Both the position numbers and the translations under genes were made by a program. The notes under the pieces were generated by a model. It was not told the DNA's origin and searched no databases. It saw nothing but the letters and a program-made list of their open reading frames with translations. Below, piece after piece: positions 1 to 7,787 of a stretch of DNA of 31,188 nt (position 1 is the stretch's first letter; every line of letters begins with the position of its first letter). Source of the DNA: Faecalibacterium prausnitzii (lineage in GTDB: Bacteria; Bacillota; Clostridia; Oscillospirales; Ruminococcaceae). The stretch lies in assembly GCA_004558805.1 (NCBI GenBank), contig SFDE01000020.1:1-31188 (forward strand), read 5' to 3'.

Positions 1-55
1 TTGTGCCGAAGATAGTTAGCTGGAAACGGCTTGTGAAAATAGGTAGTCGCCGACT
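1..55 (+). rRNA. rrf: 5S ribosomal RNA, 3' end (partial)
   Basis: The first ~55 bases read like the 3' half of a Firmicutes 5S rRNA: GTGCCGAAGATAGTTAGC, then GTGAAAATAGGTAG and a closing GTCGCCGACT arm, matching the usual order of helix III/II, loop E region and helix I. The 5' part lies outside the window, so this is the end of an rRNA operon transcribed rightward. The exact 3' end is inferred from helix I and may be off by a few bases. A terminator follows directly. Confidence 0.8.
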
Positions 56-62
56 TGAACAG

Positions 63-93
63 AAAGCTCTGAGAGAAATCTCAGGGCTTTTTT
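63..93 (+). terminator. Rho-independent terminator of the rRNA operon
   Basis: An 11-bp stem (AAGCTCTGAGA paired with TCTCAGGGCTT, one G-U pair) closes a GAAA loop and is followed by six T. It sits about 10 bases after the 5S end, as expected for the rRNA transcript terminator. Confidence 0.85.
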
Positions 94-184
94 GTTGCGC
101 CGATTTTTGAGAAGGATCATCTATGCGAAGGGGTTGCAGAAAGGGAAAAAAGCTGGTATCCTCAAAGAATGAAAGGGTGAGAAT

Positions 185-865
185 ATGCGTTCGGACAGGA
201 ACCGCAAAGGTACAGTGAGGCTTTATACAGCGGTACTGGCACTTTTATTGTTATGCAGCATCGTATTTTATGTGCAGACACATTACCAGTGCACATCGGC
301 GTCCCGACCGGAGGATGACTTTCAGGACAGGGTACCGCAGTTTCATAGCAGTGCGGATCGGGATGATGACGGTGTAGATGACCAGTTGGATATTCTGAAC
401 GGTGCACTGACCTATGTGAGCACACATCCAAAATACAAAAGCCGCTATTATGAGACCGGTTATCCTGACGATGGCTATGGAGTTTGCACCGATGTAGTTG
501 CTTATGCGTTGAAAAATGCCGGATATGATCTACAGGTACTTGTGGATACAGATATCCGGGATCATCCAGAAGATTATATGGTAGCGGAGCCGGATGCAAA
601 CATAGATTTCCGAAGAGTACGGAACCTGAAGGTGTTTTTTTCACACACAGCAGTTGCCCTGACCACAGATGCCTCGGAAATAGAAGAATGGCAGGGCGGC
701 GATATTGTACTTTTTGAAAGCCATATCGGCATCGTGTCCGACCGGCGAAATAAAAACGGAGTGCCTTATATCATTCACCACAATGACCCATGGCAGACGG
801 CTTACGAACAGGACATTCTGGCAAAACGAACCGACATCGTGGGTCATTACCGGATTTCAAAGTAA
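185..865 (+). CDS. DUF1287 family exported or membrane-anchored protein
   Basis: 226 residues. A basic N-terminus is followed by one hydrophobic segment (about residues 13-30), an uncleaved anchor or signal peptide. The rest matches the DUF1287 (YijF-like) family as I recall it: an Asp-rich start (DRDDDGVDDQLDI), a GVCTDVVAYALKNAGYDL block carrying the single likely nucleophile Cys, then NIDFRRVRNLKVFF, GDIVLFESHIGIVSD and a late HHND. The Cys/His layout resembles NlpC/P60-like papain folds, so a cell-envelope hydrolase is possible, but no substrate is known to me. The start follows an AAAGGGTGAG site. GC content is clearly lower than in the neighbours, with A/T-ending codons, and the gene sits just behind an rRNA operon, suggesting acquired DNA. 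Confidence 0.75.
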   Translation: MRSDRNRKGTVRLYTAVLALLLLCSIVFYVQTHYQCTSASRPEDDFQDRVPQFHSSADRDDDGVDDQLDILNGALTYVSTHPKYKSRYYETGYPDDGYGVCTDVVAYALKNAGYDLQVLVDTDIRDHPEDYMVAEPDANIDFRRVRNLKVFFSHTAVALTTDASEIEEWQGGDIVLFESHIGIVSDRRNKNGVPYIIHHNDPWQTAYEQDILAKRTDIVGHYRISK

Positions 866-868
866 AAA

Positions 869-909
869 GCGACCCCGCTGCGCTGTGCATAGCAGTGCGG
901 CGGGGTCGC
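869..909. terminator. Bidirectional terminator between convergent genes
   Basis: GCGACCCCGC pairs perfectly with GCGGGGTCGC, extended inside by five more pairs (one G-U). On the minus strand it is followed by TTTTTACTTTG, so it mainly serves the aldolase gene; on the plus strand the trailing ATACTTTATT is weaker. Confidence 0.8.
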
Positions 910-952
910 ATACTTTATTGGGTGGTGTACCGGTTACGATACGAGCCTCAGC

Positions 953-1816
953 TTAGCCCTTGCCTGCGCAGCCGAACAGCTCGATCTTCTCCTTGCACTT
1001 TGCCTCGATCGCCTTTGCGCCGGGAGCCAGCAGCTTGCGGGGGTCAAAGCCCTTACCCTGCTGATCCTTGCCCTCTTCGATGTACTTACGGGTGGCCTCA
1101 GCAAACACCAGCTGGCACTCGGTGTTGATGTTGATCTTGGAGACGCCCAGGCTGATTGCCTTTGCGATCATCTCGTCGGGGATGCCGGTGCCGCCGTGGA
1201 GCACCAGAGGAATGTTGTTGGTTGCCTTGTGGATGCGGTCCAGAGCCTCGAAGTCCAGACCCTTCCAGTTTGCGGGGTAGACGCCGTGGATGTTGCCGAT
1301 GCCGGCAGCCAGGAAGTCAACGCCCAGAGCGGTGATCTTTGCGCACTCCTCGGGGTCTGCGATCTCGCCGTTGCCCACAACGCCGTCCTCGACGCCGCCG
1401 ATGGAACCCACCTCAGCCTCGATGCTCATGCCGTGAGCGTGTGCCAGAGCAACCAGCTCCTTGGTCTTTTCGATGTTCTCTTCGATGGGATAGTGGCTGC
1501 CATCGAACATGATGGAAGAGAAGCCTGCCTCAACGCAAGCCTTGCAGCCTTCGTAGGTGCCGTGGTCCAGATGCAGGGCAACGGGGACGGTGATGCCCAT
1601 GGAATCCACCATGGCGCTGACCATGGCAGCAACGGTCTTGAAACCGGTCATGTACTTGCCTGCACCCTCGGACACGCCCAGGATGACGGGGCTCTTCATT
1701 TCCTCACAAGCAGTCAGGACAGCCTTGGTCCACTCCAGGTTGTTGATGTTGAACTGAGGGACACCGTAGTGACCGTCACGAGCCTTGATCAGCATTTCGG
1801 TTGCATTTACCAACAT
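953..1816 (-). CDS. fba: Class II fructose-1,6-bisphosphate aldolase
   Basis: 287 residues, full family length. It catalyses zinc-dependent cleavage of fructose-1,6-bisphosphate to dihydroxyacetone phosphate and glyceraldehyde-3-phosphate in the cytoplasm (glycolysis). Visible family motifs: HLDHG at 82-86 (Asp84 catalytic, His85 zinc ligand), FDGSH at 104-108, an EAEVG strand at 133-137, GNIHGVYP around His177, and LHGGTG at 206-211 (zinc His207 and the phosphate loop). The ATG is preceded by GGAGGT at an 8-base spacing. It is monocistronic: it has its own promoter and a strong terminator, and the codons are of a highly expressed type. A related class II enzyme such as tagatose-bisphosphate aldolase is possible but less likely for a single housekeeping gene. 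Confidence 0.93.
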   Translation of the reverse strand: MLVNATEMLIKARDGHYGVPQFNINNLEWTKAVLTACEEMKSPVILGVSEGAGKYMTGFKTVAAMVSAMVDSMGITVPVALHLDHGTYEGCKACVEAGFSSIMFDGSHYPIEENIEKTKELVALAHAHGMSIEAEVGSIGGVEDGVVGNGEIADPEECAKITALGVDFLAAGIGNIHGVYPANWKGLDFEALDRIHKATNNIPLVLHGGTGIPDEMIAKAISLGVSKININTECQLVFAEATRKYIEEGKDQQGKGFDPRKLLAPGAKAIEAKCKEKIELFGCAGKG

Positions 1817-1850
1817 TATTCATTACCTCCACAGATTCATTGGGGTTACC

Positions 1851-1889
1851 GGTTTGTTCATGCCTGTATTGTGCATGGCTTAACAAACC
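1851..1889 (-). other. Stem-loop in the fba 5' leader
   Basis: In the ~77-base leader, GGTTTGTT pairs perfectly with AACAAACC and encloses a second short helix (CATGC with GCATG). No T-run follows, so it is not a terminator. A role in mRNA stability is inference. Confidence 0.5.
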
Positions 1890-1899
1890 TTGCAGTGCT

Positions 1900-1928
1900 A
1901 GTATACCCCAAAAAACCGGTAAAATCAA
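1900..1928 (-). promoter_or_regulatory. Sigma-A promoter of fba
   Basis: On the minus strand, TTGATT (-35, at 1923-1928) and TATACT (-10, at 1900-1905) are separated by exactly 17 bases. Transcription should start near 1893, giving a leader of about 77 bases. Confidence 0.8.
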
Positions 1929-1929
1929 T

Positions 1930-2533
1930 CCAAATGGGCGGTTTTTCTCTCCGGACTGCCCGCTTGTACGGCGGCGGGGATGCTGTCGGAGACCGGCGAA
2001 GGGAAACGGGAAGGGTCGGATGCAACAATTATCATGGCACAGCGCAACATCCGCTGCGAAGAGAAAGACGGCGTTTTTCAACAGTTATTCACATTCGTCA
2101 AAATGATATTGGAGGATATTGCAAAATGTGCCGGCATCTGAGCGGAAAAATTGTCATAATTCCGTCTTGAAAATTACAAATTGTAAGGAGAAAGTAAAAT
2201 TGAGGGAAGGACGATTGTTGAAAACCTGGTGGAAACTGTGGAATTCCACGGGCAAAACAGGCTTTGGAGCTGGACTTTTTAACTTTCTCCACAGGGTTTT
2301 CAACATGTGGAAAAAATCAAAGCCTTTTACGCATTGTATAGCGCCGGTTTGTGGAAAACTTTCCGCCTCGGCAAAACGGCGGAAAAACCGGCTGCGAACA
2401 GGGGCAGCGGAGCGCAGATGACAAGACATTTCTGCAAAAACTCCGGAGAGAAAGAGGCAGGGGGCGGGATGTGAAAAAAATTTGGAAGGGAAAGACAAAT
2501 CCGTTTATTTTGCTGGTATTGCAGGGCGGCTTA
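1930..2533. other. Long gene-poor intergenic region with DnaA-box-like 9-mers
   Basis: About 600 bases between divergent fba and rlmB with no convincing gene. Matches to the relaxed DnaA box TTWTNCACA: TTATTCACA (2085-2093, plus), and TTTTCCACA on the minus strand at 2306-2314 and 2350-2358. One-mismatch sites: TTCTCCACA (2285-2293), TTTTCAACA (2075-2083 and 2297-2305). AT-rich sequence (2100-2205), a 12-base palindrome GTGGAATTCCAC (2238-2249) and an inverted repeat TTACAA-A-TTGTAA (2174-2186) lie between. This composition resembles the flanks of dnaA in Firmicutes, but dnaA is not here. Function unproven: possible DnaA-binding cluster or origin-like element. Confidence 0.5.
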
Positions 2534-2542
2534 TGCTATACT
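2534..2542 (+). promoter_or_regulatory. Extended -10 promoter of rlmB
   Basis: TGCTATACT is an extended -10 (TGn then TATACT). The -35 position at 17-base spacing (TGGTAT) is weak. The leader to the ATG is about 120 bases. Confidence 0.55.
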
Positions 2543-2669
2543 TTACTTTGGATTACCATAAACGAAGATCATCGGGGCGCGGCGGCAGTATGGGAACTGC
2601 AGCCATGCCCCTGGGGGCGGGTGCCGCAGTCAGGGCGCAGCCCCGGATAGAACGGAAGGAGTAAGAATC

Positions 2670-3476
2670 ATGGAAGAGAAGAATCAGCCCCGCCGTCCCC
2701 GCCGCAATGCAGAGGAACAGCCGAAAAACGAGAGCCTTGTCTACGGCAAGAACCCGGTGACCGAGCTGCTGAAGAGCGGTTCCGGTGTGGATACGGTGCT
2801 TATTGCCGAGAACATGGCACCGCCGGTGGCGGCGTACTACACCGCCCTTGCCAAGGAGGCAGGCGCTGCGGTGAAGCGGGTGAACCCCAATAAGCTGCGG
2901 CTCATGACCGGCACCGAGAGCCATCAGGGCGTGGCAGCATTTGCCAGCGAGATCGAATATGCCAGTGTGGAGGACCTGCTTGCCGCTGCCAAGGCAAAGG
3001 GGGAGGCACCTTTTCTGGTGCTCAGCGATGGCATTGAGGACCCCCACAATCTGGGCGCTGTCATGCGCAGTGCCCTGCTGTGCGGCGCCCACGGGATCGT
3101 GATCCCCAAGCGGGGCGGTGCATCGGTGACCCCCACCGTCATCAAGTCCAGCGCAGGCGCTGCCGAGCGGCTGCCGGTGGCAAGGGTGGCAAACATCGGG
3201 GAGACCATCCGCCGCCTGAAGGAGCAGGGGGTGTTCGTTTACTGCGCCGACATGGACGGCGTGCCCCTGCGGAAGAACAACCTTACCGGTCCCATTGCCC
3301 TTGTGCTGGGCAGTGAGGGCAGCGGTGTTTCCCAGCTGGTAAAAAAGCTGTGTGACGGCGTGGTGCGGCTGGATATGGCAGCACAGGGCACTGGTGTGGA
3401 CAGCTACAATGTATCAGTGGCAGCCGGCATCATCCTGTACGAGATCCAGTCCCAGCGTGCAGCCCAGAACGTGTAA
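2670..3476 (+). CDS. rlmB: SpoU-family 23S rRNA (guanosine-2'-O)-methyltransferase, RlmB type
   Basis: 268 residues, normal length. It transfers a methyl group from S-adenosylmethionine to a ribose 2'-OH of rRNA. Residues 21-95 form the substrate-binding domain (LVYGKNPVTELL start). The SPOUT knot domain has the three family motifs: motif 1 DPHNLGAVMRSA with Asn127, motif 2 LVLGSEGSGV at 211-220, and motif 3 around Ser245/Asn247 (SYNVSVAAG). A basic Pro/Arg tail (1-20) precedes the domain. AAGGAG lies 8 bases before the ATG. The next gene follows after 41 bases, so they probably share a transcript. RlmB is the usual name for this architecture, but TrmH-like relatives exist and the target nucleotide cannot be read from the sequence. 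Confidence 0.87.
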   Translation: MEEKNQPRRPRRNAEEQPKNESLVYGKNPVTELLKSGSGVDTVLIAENMAPPVAAYYTALAKEAGAAVKRVNPNKLRLMTGTESHQGVAAFASEIEYASVEDLLAAAKAKGEAPFLVLSDGIEDPHNLGAVMRSALLCGAHGIVIPKRGGASVTPTVIKSSAGAAERLPVARVANIGETIRRLKEQGVFVYCADMDGVPLRKNNLTGPIALVLGSEGSGVSQLVKKLCDGVVRLDMAAQGTGVDSYNVSVAAGIILYEIQSQRAAQNV

Positions 3477-3517
3477 CGCTGTATAACTCCAGAAAGTGAA
3501 CAGGAGGGACGACAGGG

Positions 3518-6295
3518 ATGCCAAAGAAAAATGATGACCGGGACAGCGCATCGAAGAGAGACGGCGCTGCTCAGGAGGAACGTTTCCGCAACTTTTTCAG
3601 TACCAGTGTGGTGGATGTGCCGGCAGAAATGACCCGCCGGGACGAGGAAAAAAAGGAGAAGTCCCGGGGCGTTCTGGGACGACTGCTGGGACACGGAACG
3701 GCAAAGGAAGAGCTGCAGGAAGCACCGGGGCTGGAGATCCCCACCGGTGAGATCCTGCTGGGAGCGGATGCAAAACCGGAGAAACAGGCGGATCTGGATC
3801 TGATGCTGCGCACCGCAGACCCTGTGCCGGACCTGCCCCTGTGTCCGCCGGAGCCGGAAAAACCGACAGAGCCGACGGCAGAAACGCCGGTGCTGCCGCC
3901 GGAAATTCCGCCGGAAATGCTGTCTCCCCGGAGACCGGAGGTACGGTGTGTGCCTGACCCGGACACGGCGGTGCGCCCTGTGCCGGTGCCGGACACGGAA
4001 AAGCCCCGGACCCCGGAGGTGAAAGTCAAACCCACTGCGCCGGAAAAGAAGCTGGAGAAAAAGCCGGAGCCTAAGCGGAAAGCAGCAGTTGCCCCGCAGG
4101 TGCTGCTGCCTCAGGAACAGCAGGAGCAGCAGGAACTGAATCAGTTCAAAGAGATGCTGAAGGGCATGAGCCGCCCGGAACGCTCTGGCACCCAGCCGCC
4201 TAGGCAGGAAAAGAGCTTGCCGGCAGCGGACCCGGAGCCGGAAAAGGCTCCCGAACCGGCACCGGCAATGCCGGAAGTGATCTTTGCGGCGTCCCAGAAG
4301 AAGGAACCGGAAAAGAAATCCGTGTTCCAGATGTTCGGGGTGGGTGAGGACGAAAAACAGCCGGAGCCGTCCCAACCGGAACCGCCGAAGAAAAAAGAGG
4401 ATACCCTGAGCCTGCCTCTGGTGCCTCTGGGAGAAGAGACCGGGGAGACCGAAGAGCCTGCGGTGCAGCTGCCCGGGGAACCGGAAGCCGCCGGAGAGAC
4501 CGTTCTGCCTGCCGGGGATGCCCCGGAGCAGGATGCCCAGCCCCCGCTGCAGACCGAGGCTGAGGATGCCTTGCCGGCAGAAGAGCCGGAGGAGCCGGAA
4601 TCCACCGGAGACCGGCTGCACCGCATGAGTGCAGAACTGACGCTGCGGTGCGTGCTGGCGGGAGTTCTTGGGGTGGTGCTGCTGCATTTCGGGCTGGTGG
4701 GAGACCGGCTGCTGCCTGCCATGGCAGCGCTGGACCCGGACGCCGCCCCGGCAGCCTTCTATGCCGCTAACCTGCTGCTGTACGCGGCGGCGCTGGTGGT
4801 GGGCTATCCTGTGGTGCGGGACGGCTTGTCCGGGCTGCGGGGACGTCCCTCGGCGGAGACCATGCCTGCCCTTGCGGCAGTGGCAGCACTGCTGCAGGCG
4901 GTGGTGGCACTGCTGAACGCCAACACCTACCGCGCCACCGGAGGGCTGTCCATGCTCACCGGGGTGGCGGCGCTGGGACTGTTTCTGGCGCTGCTGGGCA
5001 GCCGTATCCTGCTTGCCGCTGTGGAAGCCGGCTACGAGTTTGCCCTTGAGGACCCGGAACTGCAGGGTGCCTGCCGGGCAAAGGACAAGGACCTGATCCG
5101 TGCACTGGCAAAGGATCTGGAACAGAAGGATCCGTGGGTGCTGCTGAGCCGTCCCCGGAAGGCGGAGGACGACTTTGTGGAGCAGAGTCTGGGAGAGCGT
5201 GCCAGCGAGCGCCGTGCCCGGAAAAACAGCTATATCCTACTTGCGGTGGCGGTGCTCAGCGGGGTGGTCTGCCTGCTGAAGGGAGATGCCAACAAGGCGG
5301 TGGCGGCAATGACGGCAGTGCTGTGCATGGGTGCGCCCCTGTCCTCCACCCTCATCGCCGGACTTACCTCTCTGCGGCTGCAGCGTGCCGCCGCTGCCGT
5401 AGGAGCTGTGGTGCCAGGCTGGGCAGCCATTCAGGAGCTGGGAGGCATCGACACCATTCAGGTGGATGCAGACGACCTGTTCACCGGGGATGGCGTGATG
5501 CTGGAGGATATCCGCATCTTTAAGGGCGGACGCATCGACCGTGCCATCCTCTACGCCGCCAGTGTGCTGAACCAGAGCTGTGAGACCCTGCGGGGACTGT
5601 TTTGCCAGATCGTGGAGGACCGCACCGACATCCTGTTCCCGGTGAAGGATCTGGAGATCCACCGGGGGCTGGGCTTTACCGCATGGTGCGACAACAATCG
5701 GATCCTCATCGGCAACCGCCGTTACATGGAGCAGGAAGGTGTGGCGCTGCCGGAAGAGGAGTACGAAAAGGAACACTCCAAAGACGGGGCGCTGCAGATC
5801 CTGTATCTGGCAGTGTCCGGCAATCTCCACGCCATGTTCGTGCTGCGCTATGTGGGCGGGCGGAACGTGGCAAGAGGGCTGGCGGCATTGCAGAGGGAGA
5901 ACATCCGTCTGCTGGTGAGCTGTCAGGATCCCAGCCTTACCGCACAGCACATCACCGAGGCGTACCGCCTGCCGGAGGGCATGGTGGTCCTGCTGGATCA
6001 GGACCAGTGTGCCGCAGTGGAAAACGCCGCCGACACCCGGGATGCCTGCTGCATGTACCACGCCAAGGGCTTTGCCAGCCTTACCGGCGGCTTGCAGGCA
6101 GCGGACCGGGCACAGAACGCAGAGACCGCCGCCACCACGGTACAGATGGTGTCGGTGCTCATCTCGGTGCTCATTGTGGTGCTGCTGACCTACTCCGGCA
6201 GCATCTGGCAGCTGCCGGTGACCTATCTGCTGGTGTATCAGGCAGCGTGGAGCGCCCTGAGCATTGCTCTGGGTGCCCTGAAACAGCACGGGTAA
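3518..6295 (+). CDS. P-type-ATPase-like membrane protein with lost catalytic motifs and a Pro/Glu-rich N-terminus
   Basis: 925 residues. Residues 1-365 are soluble, low-complexity and rich in Pro, Glu and Lys. Then come hydrophobic segments near 376-400, 412-434, 446-468, 476-504, 571-588, 592-615, 874-895 and 897-920, the 4+2+2 layout of heavy-metal (P1B) ATPases. The cytoplasmic part follows P1B order, but the hallmarks are changed: the CPC position reads CMGAP (603-607); the DKTGT site reads VDADDLFTG (649-657), keeping Asp650 but not KTG; the TGDN site reads CQDP (802-805); no GDGxND hinge or HP dipeptide is visible. The nucleotide-domain remnant (RGLGF 716-720, ILIGNRRYME 729-738) is recognisable. 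It is probably a pseudo-transporter or scaffold, not an ion pump. AGGAGG lies 10 bases before the ATG; it follows rlmB and ends at a strong terminator. Confidence 0.7.
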   Translation: MPKKNDDRDSASKRDGAAQEERFRNFFSTSVVDVPAEMTRRDEEKKEKSRGVLGRLLGHGTAKEELQEAPGLEIPTGEILLGADAKPEKQADLDLMLRTADPVPDLPLCPPEPEKPTEPTAETPVLPPEIPPEMLSPRRPEVRCVPDPDTAVRPVPVPDTEKPRTPEVKVKPTAPEKKLEKKPEPKRKAAVAPQVLLPQEQQEQQELNQFKEMLKGMSRPERSGTQPPRQEKSLPAADPEPEKAPEPAPAMPEVIFAASQKKEPEKKSVFQMFGVGEDEKQPEPSQPEPPKKKEDTLSLPLVPLGEETGETEEPAVQLPGEPEAAGETVLPAGDAPEQDAQPPLQTEAEDALPAEEPEEPESTGDRLHRMSAELTLRCVLAGVLGVVLLHFGLVGDRLLPAMAALDPDAAPAAFYAANLLLYAAALVVGYPVVRDGLSGLRGRPSAETMPALAAVAALLQAVVALLNANTYRATGGLSMLTGVAALGLFLALLGSRILLAAVEAGYEFALEDPELQGACRAKDKDLIRALAKDLEQKDPWVLLSRPRKAEDDFVEQSLGERASERRARKNSYILLAVAVLSGVVCLLKGDANKAVAAMTAVLCMGAPLSSTLIAGLTSLRLQRAAAAVGAVVPGWAAIQELGGIDTIQVDADDLFTGDGVMLEDIRIFKGGRIDRAILYAASVLNQSCETLRGLFCQIVEDRTDILFPVKDLEIHRGLGFTAWCDNNRILIGNRRYMEQEGVALPEEEYEKEHSKDGALQILYLAVSGNLHAMFVLRYVGGRNVARGLAALQRENIRLLVSCQDPSLTAQHITEAYRLPEGMVVLLDQDQCAAVENAADTRDACCMYHAKGFASLTGGLQAADRAQNAETAATTVQMVSVLISVLIVVLLTYSGSIWQLPVTYLLVYQAAWSALSIALGALKQHG

Positions 6296-6321
6296 GAAGC
6301 CCGGAATATAAAGGTTCTTCT

Positions 6322-6362
6322 GCCGTCGCATCCGGTATTGCCGCCGGATGCGGCGGCTTTTT
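6322..6362 (+). terminator. Rho-independent terminator after the ATPase-like gene
   Basis: A 14-bp GC-rich stem (GCCGTCGCATCCGG with CCGGATGCGGCGGC, one G-U) is followed by five T. Confidence 0.88.
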
Positions 6363-6437
6363 GCACAAAAAAACCGGCAGGATTTTGGCACGCTGGACAA
6401 AATCCCACCGACTGCGGCAAAGAGCATCGGGAAAAAC

Positions 6438-6466
6438 TTGACCCGAATTTGCAGGACGTGTAAAAT
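6438..6466 (+). promoter_or_regulatory. Sigma-A promoter of the Ig-like protein gene
   Basis: TTGACC and TAAAAT are separated by 17 bases. The site lies between the preceding terminator and the ATG at 6517. Confidence 0.8.
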
Positions 6467-6516
6467 AATACGGAGATAGGAAGATTGCACAAAACAACGG
6501 ACGGGAGGCATGTTCC

Positions 6517-7461
6517 ATGAAGCAGAAGTTCCGCATCCTGCTGTGCACCCTGTGTGCCTTTGCGGCGGTGGGCATGGCTGTGCCGCCGGTGCACAGCGCC
6601 GCTGTGCATCTGCTGGCGGTGCCGGACAGCGGCATCACTCTGGACACCCCGGAGCTTACGCTGGAACTGACTCAGGAAGCCCCTGCGCCGGTGGCGTATC
6701 TGTGCGTTTATGCTCCCGATGATTACTTTTTTGTCATCTGGTCCAGCAGCGATTCCCGGGTGGCATCGGTGGACGGCACCGGCAAGGTGACGGGACACGC
6801 AGAGGGCAAGGCGACCATCACCGCCTGCACCGAGCGGGGTGAGAAGGCGTCCTGTGAGGTGACGGTGAGCCGGGGCACAGCATCCCCGCCGGTGCTCAAT
6901 GAGGCCCAGATGGAACTGACCATCACCGCCGACACCCCCACCCCCTCCCGGCAGCTGGAGCTTACCGGCGGGAAAGGCGCCCTTGTCCGGGTGTCTCAGT
7001 GGGTCAGCAGCGCTCCGGCGGTGGCTGTTGTATCGGATAAAGGGGTGGTCACCGCTAAGACCTCCGGCAGGGCCGTCATCAGTGCTCTGACCAGCGGGGG
7101 ACAGGTGCTGCGGTGCGTGGTGCGGGTCTGCTCTGAGGTGGGCAAGGTCACCGTAAGCAAAAGCGCCATGCTGCTGCCCACCATAGGCGGCAGCCAGAAG
7201 CTTACGGCACAGGCGGCGGACCAGCCGGAGGCAAAGTTTACATGGGTCAGCAGCAACCCGGCGGTGGCGCAGGTGAGCCCCGACGGCACCGTGACGGCGG
7301 TGTCGGACGGGGAGACCACCATTATGGCGGTGTCGGAGCAGGGGCGCTGCGGAGTGTGCTATGTGTCGGTGGGAGCCGCTGCGTGGCGCTATCGCTCGGA
7401 GGAAGAACTGACCGAGGTGCTGACCCTTGGGGGGCAGCTGCCTTATTCCGATGGAAAATAA
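6517..7461 (+). CDS. Secreted protein with three bacterial Ig-like (Big_2) domains
   Basis: 314 residues. A Sec signal peptide (basic MKQKFR, hydrophobic core to about 22, likely cleavage after VHSA near 28) leads to three repeats of about 75-80 residues (roughly 38-118, 128-206, 208-288). Each carries the Big_2 signature of a Trp followed by SS(S)xxxVAxV, then a G(T/V)VTA/GKVT turn and an ATIxA-type strand. A short unstructured tail follows; no LPXTG motif, transmembrane anchor or catalytic domain is visible, so the protein should be released or held by partners. GGGAGG lies 8 bases before the ATG. The gene is monocistronic with its own promoter. The family is used for surface or adhesion roles, but the ligand is unknown. 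Confidence 0.82.
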   Translation: MKQKFRILLCTLCAFAAVGMAVPPVHSAAVHLLAVPDSGITLDTPELTLELTQEAPAPVAYLCVYAPDDYFFVIWSSSDSRVASVDGTGKVTGHAEGKATITACTERGEKASCEVTVSRGTASPPVLNEAQMELTITADTPTPSRQLELTGGKGALVRVSQWVSSAPAVAVVSDKGVVTAKTSGRAVISALTSGGQVLRCVVRVCSEVGKVTVSKSAMLLPTIGGSQKLTAQAADQPEAKFTWVSSNPAVAQVSPDGTVTAVSDGETTIMAVSEQGRCGVCYVSVGAAAWRYRSEEELTEVLTLGGQLPYSDGK

Positions 7462-7468
7462 AAGGAAC

Positions 7469-7503
7469 ACAGGGAGTGCGTTGGGCTGCAACGTGCTCCC
7501 TGT
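7469..7503. terminator. Hairpin between convergent genes, probable terminator
   Basis: A 14-bp stem with two wobble pairs (ACAGGGAG outer part with CTCCCTGT). The minus-strand side is followed by GTTCCTTTTATTTT, the plus side by CTGTTTAT, so it may end both the Ig-like gene and the small minus-strand gene. Confidence 0.6.
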
Positions 7504-7507
7504 CTGT

Positions 7508-7681
7508 TTATCCGCAGGGCAGGTCCGGCAGAAAGATCAGGGTGCCCCGGGCGGAGTACACCATGCGCTGCACCCCGCAGCTGTACAGCAGAAATGCCAG
7601 CACCGCCACCAGCCCTGCCAGCAGCAGCCGCCGTTTCCACCGGCTGCGCCGCCGGGAAAAGCCGTGACTTCTCCGTGCCAT
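7508..7681 (-). CDS. Small single-pass membrane protein, unrecognised
   Basis: 57 residues. An Arg-rich N-terminus (MARRSHGFSRRRSRWKRR) precedes one hydrophobic helix (about 19-35) and a short tail containing SARGTLIFLPDLP. The charge pattern predicts Nin-Cout topology. I do not recognise a family. The ribosome site is poor (a GGGGGCGG stretch near the ATG) and no clear promoter is seen, but the frame is closed by a TAA just before a hairpin that faces it correctly. The same frame stays open further upstream over the start of the divergent rnz gene; the chosen ATG avoids that overlap. It could still be a chance frame. Confidence 0.4.
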   Translation of the reverse strand: MARRSHGFSRRRSRWKRRLLLAGLVAVLAFLLYSCGVQRMVYSARGTLIFLPDLPCG

Positions 7682-7730
7682 AAAACCGCCCCCATTCCAC
7701 TTGGCACATCCTATGCGGCGGCACCGGCAA

Positions 7731-7759
7731 TTGTGCACCGACGGCAGATGTGGTAAGAT
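7731..7759 (+). promoter_or_regulatory. Promoter of the rnz-cca transcript
   Basis: TTGTGC and TAAGAT with a 17-base spacer; the -10 is extended (TGGTAAGAT). The predicted start lies about 20 bases before the rnz ATG. Confidence 0.6.
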
Positions 7760-7787
7760 AACAGAGAGACAACAAAGGAGAATGCTT

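Noticed and set aside
1196..2170. Long plus-strand open frame (324 codons) antisense to fba
   Set aside because: Shadow frame of a GC-rich gene; no ribosome site, and the clear aldolase motifs lie on the other strand.
2200..2421. Possible small protein of about 73 residues from a TTG after AAGGAG in the DnaA-box region
   Set aside because: The ribosome site and spacing are fair, but the product is basic and low in recognisable structure, and it simply translates the DnaA-box-like repeats. No family or conservation can be argued.
1930..2660. Chromosomal origin oriC
   Set aside because: Box cluster and AT-rich stretch are suggestive, but dnaA/dnaN/rpmH are absent and the 5S gene would be head-on to a fork leaving leftward. 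Kept only as an origin-like element.
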